Positions 60,445 through 64,000 of a stretch of 64,000 nucleotides of DNA are shown here, piece after piece. Numbering within the stretch: the stretch's first letter is position 1; every line of letters begins with the position of its first letter. The DNA is taken from positions 1-64,000 of the forward strand of contig NZ_BDCH01000039.1 of the NCBI RefSeq assembly GCF_001613405.1. The letters run 5' to 3'. The translations under genes were made by a program, and so were the position numbers. The notes under the pieces are model-generated. The model was not told where the DNA came from and searched no databases. It saw only the letters and a list, made by a program, of their open reading frames with translations. Origin of the DNA: Nocardia crassostreae (lineage in GTDB: Bacteria > Actinomycetota > Actinomycetes > Mycobacteriales > Mycobacteriaceae).

Positions 60445-62978
60445 TCAGAAGAACCCGACGGAATGACCCGACGTCCCGCGCTGCCACTTTCCGGCCGTGA
60501 CCAGCAGCTCACGCGCCTGGTTGTACGGGCCGATGGCGGGCAGGCCGAGGGTGATGGCCGAGTTCAGATGGGTTGCGGCCGTGCGGAATCCGGATCTGTC
60601 GGCGAACGGATTGGCCTCGTAGCGTTCGGCGCAGGCCACCAGCATGGTGAGCCCGAGCCAGAATTCGTGGCGCGCCAGCTTGGCGGCGAAGGCCGCGCGA
60701 TCCCCGTCGGACAGATCGGGCCTGCCCCGCACGGTGAGATCGCGCGTCGTGAGGCCGAGCCGCTCGCACATGGGCGCGACCACCTCCGCGATCCGCTCGA
60801 GCATGGCCCAGCTCTGCCCGGCCCACCCCGCGCCGCGCTGATGCTCCTCGACATAATCGATGCCCACGATCGCGCCTCCTCGAGTGCCCGCTCCAACTGC
60901 CCCTCCCGGATGAGCCGCCGAATCTGCGCCCCCGCCTCCCGCGCCAGCCGCCCGCGCGCCCGCCCGATGTCCGAGGCCGGAAACGGCGCTTCCTCGATGA
61001 GTCCGAGATGAATCCGCGCCCGCCGCATGTCCTGCTTACGCAACTCCAGCACCAGCGTCACATGCGGTTCGAGCAACTGCACCGGCAACTCCGCCCGCGC
61101 GTCCTCGACGGCCAGAGCGATATCACCGGCGGTGGCATCGGGCAGCACCGCGCCCAGATGGGTACGCAGCTCATCCCAGAACGCCTGATCCGCATGCAGC
61201 CGCGCCCAATACCCGTGTGCGGCCCGCCATTCGTCACAGGCGGCCGGATCCCCGTCCAGCTCGCGCCGATAGGCATGCGCATGCGCGGCGACCGCGAGAT
61301 GATGCAGTGTGCGATAGTCGCCGAGCCCCTGATCATCGAGATCGGCCCACTGCCGGAACGCTCCGTCCGTCCACGGCTGGGAAACCCCGTCCTCCTGTAA
61401 TGCCGCGTAGGCGAGCCGCTCCTGCGCCCGCTGCAAGGGCCCGTGATCGTGCAGTCGCGCAGCCACTTCCCAAGCCTGCTCACCCTGCCCCCGCAGCCGT
61501 TCGGCCTCCACCCCCGTGGCGCCCGCCAGCAACAACCCCGCCTCACGGAACAGCTCCCAAGCCTCCTCGACCCGCGAGAACAGCACGGCCCGCACCGCTT
61601 TCATGAGCACCCCACGCGCCGCAGCGAGCCGAAGCCCCTCCAGCCCGCTCCCGATCCGCCCGAGTCGAACGTCCGAATCGACCAACTCCAGCTGGTCCAG
61701 CGGGCGGCCGGGTACGGCAGACGCGCGACTCGGATCGCCCGCGTGACTTCGGTTGGATTCGCCGGAGGCTGCGGTGAGGAGGGTGGACAGCAACTCGGGT
61801 TCGGCGCGGGCTACGGCGCTCAGGACGGTGGTGGGCTGGACGAGGGCGTGGGCGGGCCAGGCGGCGCCGTGGCGGGTGTGCAGGGTGCGGGCTGCTTCGG
61901 CGATCTGCCGGTCGTTGCGGGCGAGGGCGCCCAGCAAGATGTTGGCGTTGGCCAGGATGTCGGTGTCGGAGGCCGAACGGGGCGGGTGGTCGAGCAGGGC
62001 TGTGAGGTGGGTGCGGGCGTCGGCTCGGTTGCCGGTGCGCAGGGACTCGAGGGCGGTCAGCAGGTGGGCGGAGGGCTGGAGGCGGTCCGTGCCATCGCGT
62101 TTCGCCTCGGTGAGGTGCCGGGCGGCGGATTCGCCGCGCATGAGGGCCGCCGCCGCGAGCAGGAGATGGCGGTACTCGCTGGGAGTGCTCGGTCCGCGGA
62201 GCTTGTCCGGGTCGGTGGTCCCGGTGCGGAGGCGGCGGTGGGCGGCGAAGTCGTGCAGGCGTTGTTTGCGATCGCGGATGCCCTTGCCGCCGAAGCGGTC
62301 CGCGAGTTCGTAGCGGTGGTCGGCGGCGGCGCGGTCGCGCAGGAGGCAGAACCAGTCGGCGCGGCCGGTGGGGCCGAGGGCGTGCAGGAGTTGCCAGACG
62401 GGGGAGGTGGCGCCTTTGAATTCGTATTGGTCGAACCGGTCGTCGACCACGGCGGTGAGGTGGGTGCGGGCCAGGGCGCGGAATTCGGGGGATACCACCG
62501 AATCCGGGTCGCGGACGGTATTGGCCAGCCACATGCGCAATGCGCTGGACTGGGTGAGCATTCCGGCGGCGGCGGTCCAGGTTGCGGGGAAGGTGGCCGG
62601 GTCGGGGCGGTGCAGCCAGCAGGTGAAGACCCGATGGGCGGTGGCTTCCTCGATATCGCACCACCAGGACGCGTCGGCGAGCAGGCGCAGCGATTCGTCC
62701 GGATAACTGGCGGCGGTCTCGATGAGACGGGACTGCAACAGGATTCGATTGGGGCCGATCTCATCCTCGGCCTCGGCCAGGAAGGCGCGAATCCCCGCCA
62801 GCAGCAATCGGGCGCGGGCGGCCGGGTCGGGCTCCGCGTCGGCGCGGGCGAGGGCGTCCTGCAAGAGGTGTTCCAGGCGCGAGATCCGGCCGAACAGCGG
62901 TATCGGATCGGCCCCCGCGCGCCGCCGTGCTTCGTCTCGCCCCTGTGGTTCGTCGCCACGCGACCGCCACCAATTCAC
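60445..62978 (-). pseudogene. large helical (TPR-like) protein, apparent single-base frameshift
   Basis: From ATG 62978 a long frame encodes an Ala/Leu/Arg-rich helical protein without membrane segments, which looks TPR-like by composition. At about 60870 it runs from EGQLERALEEAR into arginine/serine-rich sequence typical of a wrong frame; the next frame continues IVGIDYVEEHQRGAGWAGQS to a stop at 60445. One inserted base joins them (about 844 residues). It might instead be two overlapping genes. It starts the operon with the J-like and Hsp70 genes, 17 bases before the former. The function is unknown. Confidence 0.6.
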
Positions 62979-63104
62979 CCCGAAAGACTCCTGCCGGCGA
63001 CTCGCACCGCATTCGCGCTCGGGAGATCGCCGCCCGAAATCCCCCGCTCGCGACGGTACCCGGGCGGATACCGTCGCGTGCGTCGATTCGGGGAGGACCG
63101 AAAG

Positions 63105-64000
63105 CTACAGACTGACCGGGTAGACCGGTTCCTGGATCTCCGGCTTGATGCGGTGCTCGACGAAGATGCCGTGCCAGATCATGAAGCACAGCAGCGTCCA
63201 CAGGCGGCGGCTGTGATCGACCGGGCCGGTGCGGTGCGCCTCCAGCATGGCCGTGATGGCGGCCTTGTCGAGCAGGTGATCGGTGCTGGATTCCGCGATC
63301 TGGGTGCGGGCCCAGTCGTAGAGCTCCGGACCGCGCAGCCAATGCCGCAGGGGGACAGGGAAACCGAGCTTGGCGCGGTGCAGCACATGCCCGGGGACGA
63401 TGCCCTCGAGCGCCTGGCGCAGTGCGTACTTGGTGGTGTCCTTGGTGATCTTCTGGTCGAAGGGCAGCTTCTCGGCGACCTTGAAGACCTCGGGATCCAG
63501 GAACGGCACGCGCAGCTCGAGCGAGTTGGCCATGGTCATCTTGTCGGCCTTGACCAGGATGTCGCCGCGCAACCAGGTGAACAGGTCCAGATGCTGCATG
63601 CGGGCCACCGGATCCCAGTGATTGCCCTGCATGCCGTAGATGCGGCCGGTCACATCCCGATGCGTCCACTCGGGCCGGAACTCCCGCAGCACCGACCGCA
63701 ATTGGGCGTCGTTGAAGCTGCGCGCATTGCCGTAGTAGCGCTCCTCCAGGGTGAGCGAACCGCGATTGAGCAGGCTCTTGCCGCGGGTGCCCTCCGGAAT
63801 GCGCTCCGACACCTTGCCCGCCAGCTTGCGCAGGCCCTTGGGCAGATACTCGAACGGCTTGAGCGACAGCGGTTCCCGGTAGATGGTGTACCCGCCGAAC
63901 AGCTCGTCCGCGCCCTCGCCGGAGAGCACCACCTTGACGTGCTTGCGGGCCTCCTTGGCCACGAAGTACAGCGGCACCAGCGCCGGATCCGCGACGGGAT
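63105..64000 (-). CDS. asnB: asparagine synthase (glutamine-hydrolysing), C-terminal part
   Basis: The C-terminal 298 codons of AsnB; the 5' end lies beyond the window edge. The synthetase-domain motif VLSGEGADELFGGYTIY is present, then DKMTMANSLELRVPFLDPEV and KDTTKYALRQALEG. Matches Rv2201 position next to the pfkB/HesB block. It uses ATP and glutamine to make asparagine or to amidate a related substrate. The 126-base gap before the helical-protein gene (62979-63104) holds the latter's promoter region. Confidence 0.93.
   Translation of the reverse strand, partial: PVADPALVPLYFVAKEARKHVKVVLSGEGADELFGGYTIYREPLSLKPFEYLPKGLRKLAGKVSERIPEGTRGKSLLNRGSLTLEERYYGNARSFNDAQLRSVLREFRPEWTHRDVTGRIYGMQGNHWDPVARMQHLDLFTWLRGDILVKADKMTMANSLELRVPFLDPEVFKVAEKLPFDQKITKDTTKYALRQALEGIVPGHVLHRAKLGFPVPLRHWLRGPELYDWARTQIAESSTDHLLDKAAITAMLEAHRTGPVDHSRRLWTLLCFMIWHGIFVEHRIKPEIQEPVYPVSL

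Overview
This window is high-GC actinobacterial DNA, most likely from a Nocardia-type mycolic-acid actinomycete. Genes often start with GTG, neighbouring genes overlap by 4 bases (GTGA or ATGA), and most third codon positions are G or C. The block gcvT, ilvE, adenosine-kinase-like pfkB, HesB/IscA, DUF3043, cobU-cobT, cobS and asnB contains the same genes as the Mycobacterium tuberculosis Rv2201-Rv2211c neighbourhood, spread out by inserted accessory genes. The genus is an inference.

Layout. (1) 0.1-29 kb is an accessory, defence-type island: a Wadjet jetABCD operon; a QueC-like/unknown gene pair; three tandem DUF2075 nuclease-ATPases, the last coupled to a MazG-like gene; a broken XRE regulator fused to an SF1 helicase-nuclease; an SF2 helicase; a large P-loop GTPase; a GmrSD-type DUF262/HNH protein; and a DnaQ-like exonuclease with a BRCT domain. 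(2) 30-45 kb is mostly housekeeping: gcvT, a MarR/cupin pair, ilvE, a glyoxalase-II-like hydrolase, a MetA-like protein, pfkB, HesB/IscA, DUF3043, a small-protein operon divergent from an FtrA-type regulator, a LysE exporter, and cobalamin assembly (a CobU-CobT fusion and CobS). (3) 45-48 kb is a resistance cassette: a TetR regulator, an erm rRNA methyltransferase behind a leader peptide with an MRLR motif and a predicted translational attenuator, and a broken FAD monooxygenase. (4) 48-57 kb holds membrane proteins, a divergent pair of methionine-uptake loci (metQ alone against metQNI), a drug/metabolite transporter, an APC permease and an ankyrin protein. (5) 57-63 kb is an Hsp70 / J-like / helical-protein operon. 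(6) asnB runs off the right edge.

The striking theme is gene damage concentrated in accessory genes. jetC carries two in-frame TAG codons. The mazG-like, FAD monooxygenase and J-like genes each have one in-frame stop (TGA, TAA, TAA). The XRE, Hsp70 and helical-protein genes each look frameshifted by one base. The three DUF2075 paralogues carry a changed Walker A motif, a changed TAQG motif and a missing start codon respectively. All three stop codons occur, so one suppressor tRNA cannot explain them. The housekeeping genes read through cleanly. Either the defence and chaperone genes are decaying or the sequence contains base-call errors, and re-reading those sites would decide.

The best leads for a less-described system are the coupled DUF2075-MazG pair, the QueC-like pair, the 16-28 kb helicase/GTPase/GmrSD block and the Hsp70/J-like/helical operon. 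The best-supported regulatory find is the leader-peptide attenuator in front of erm.
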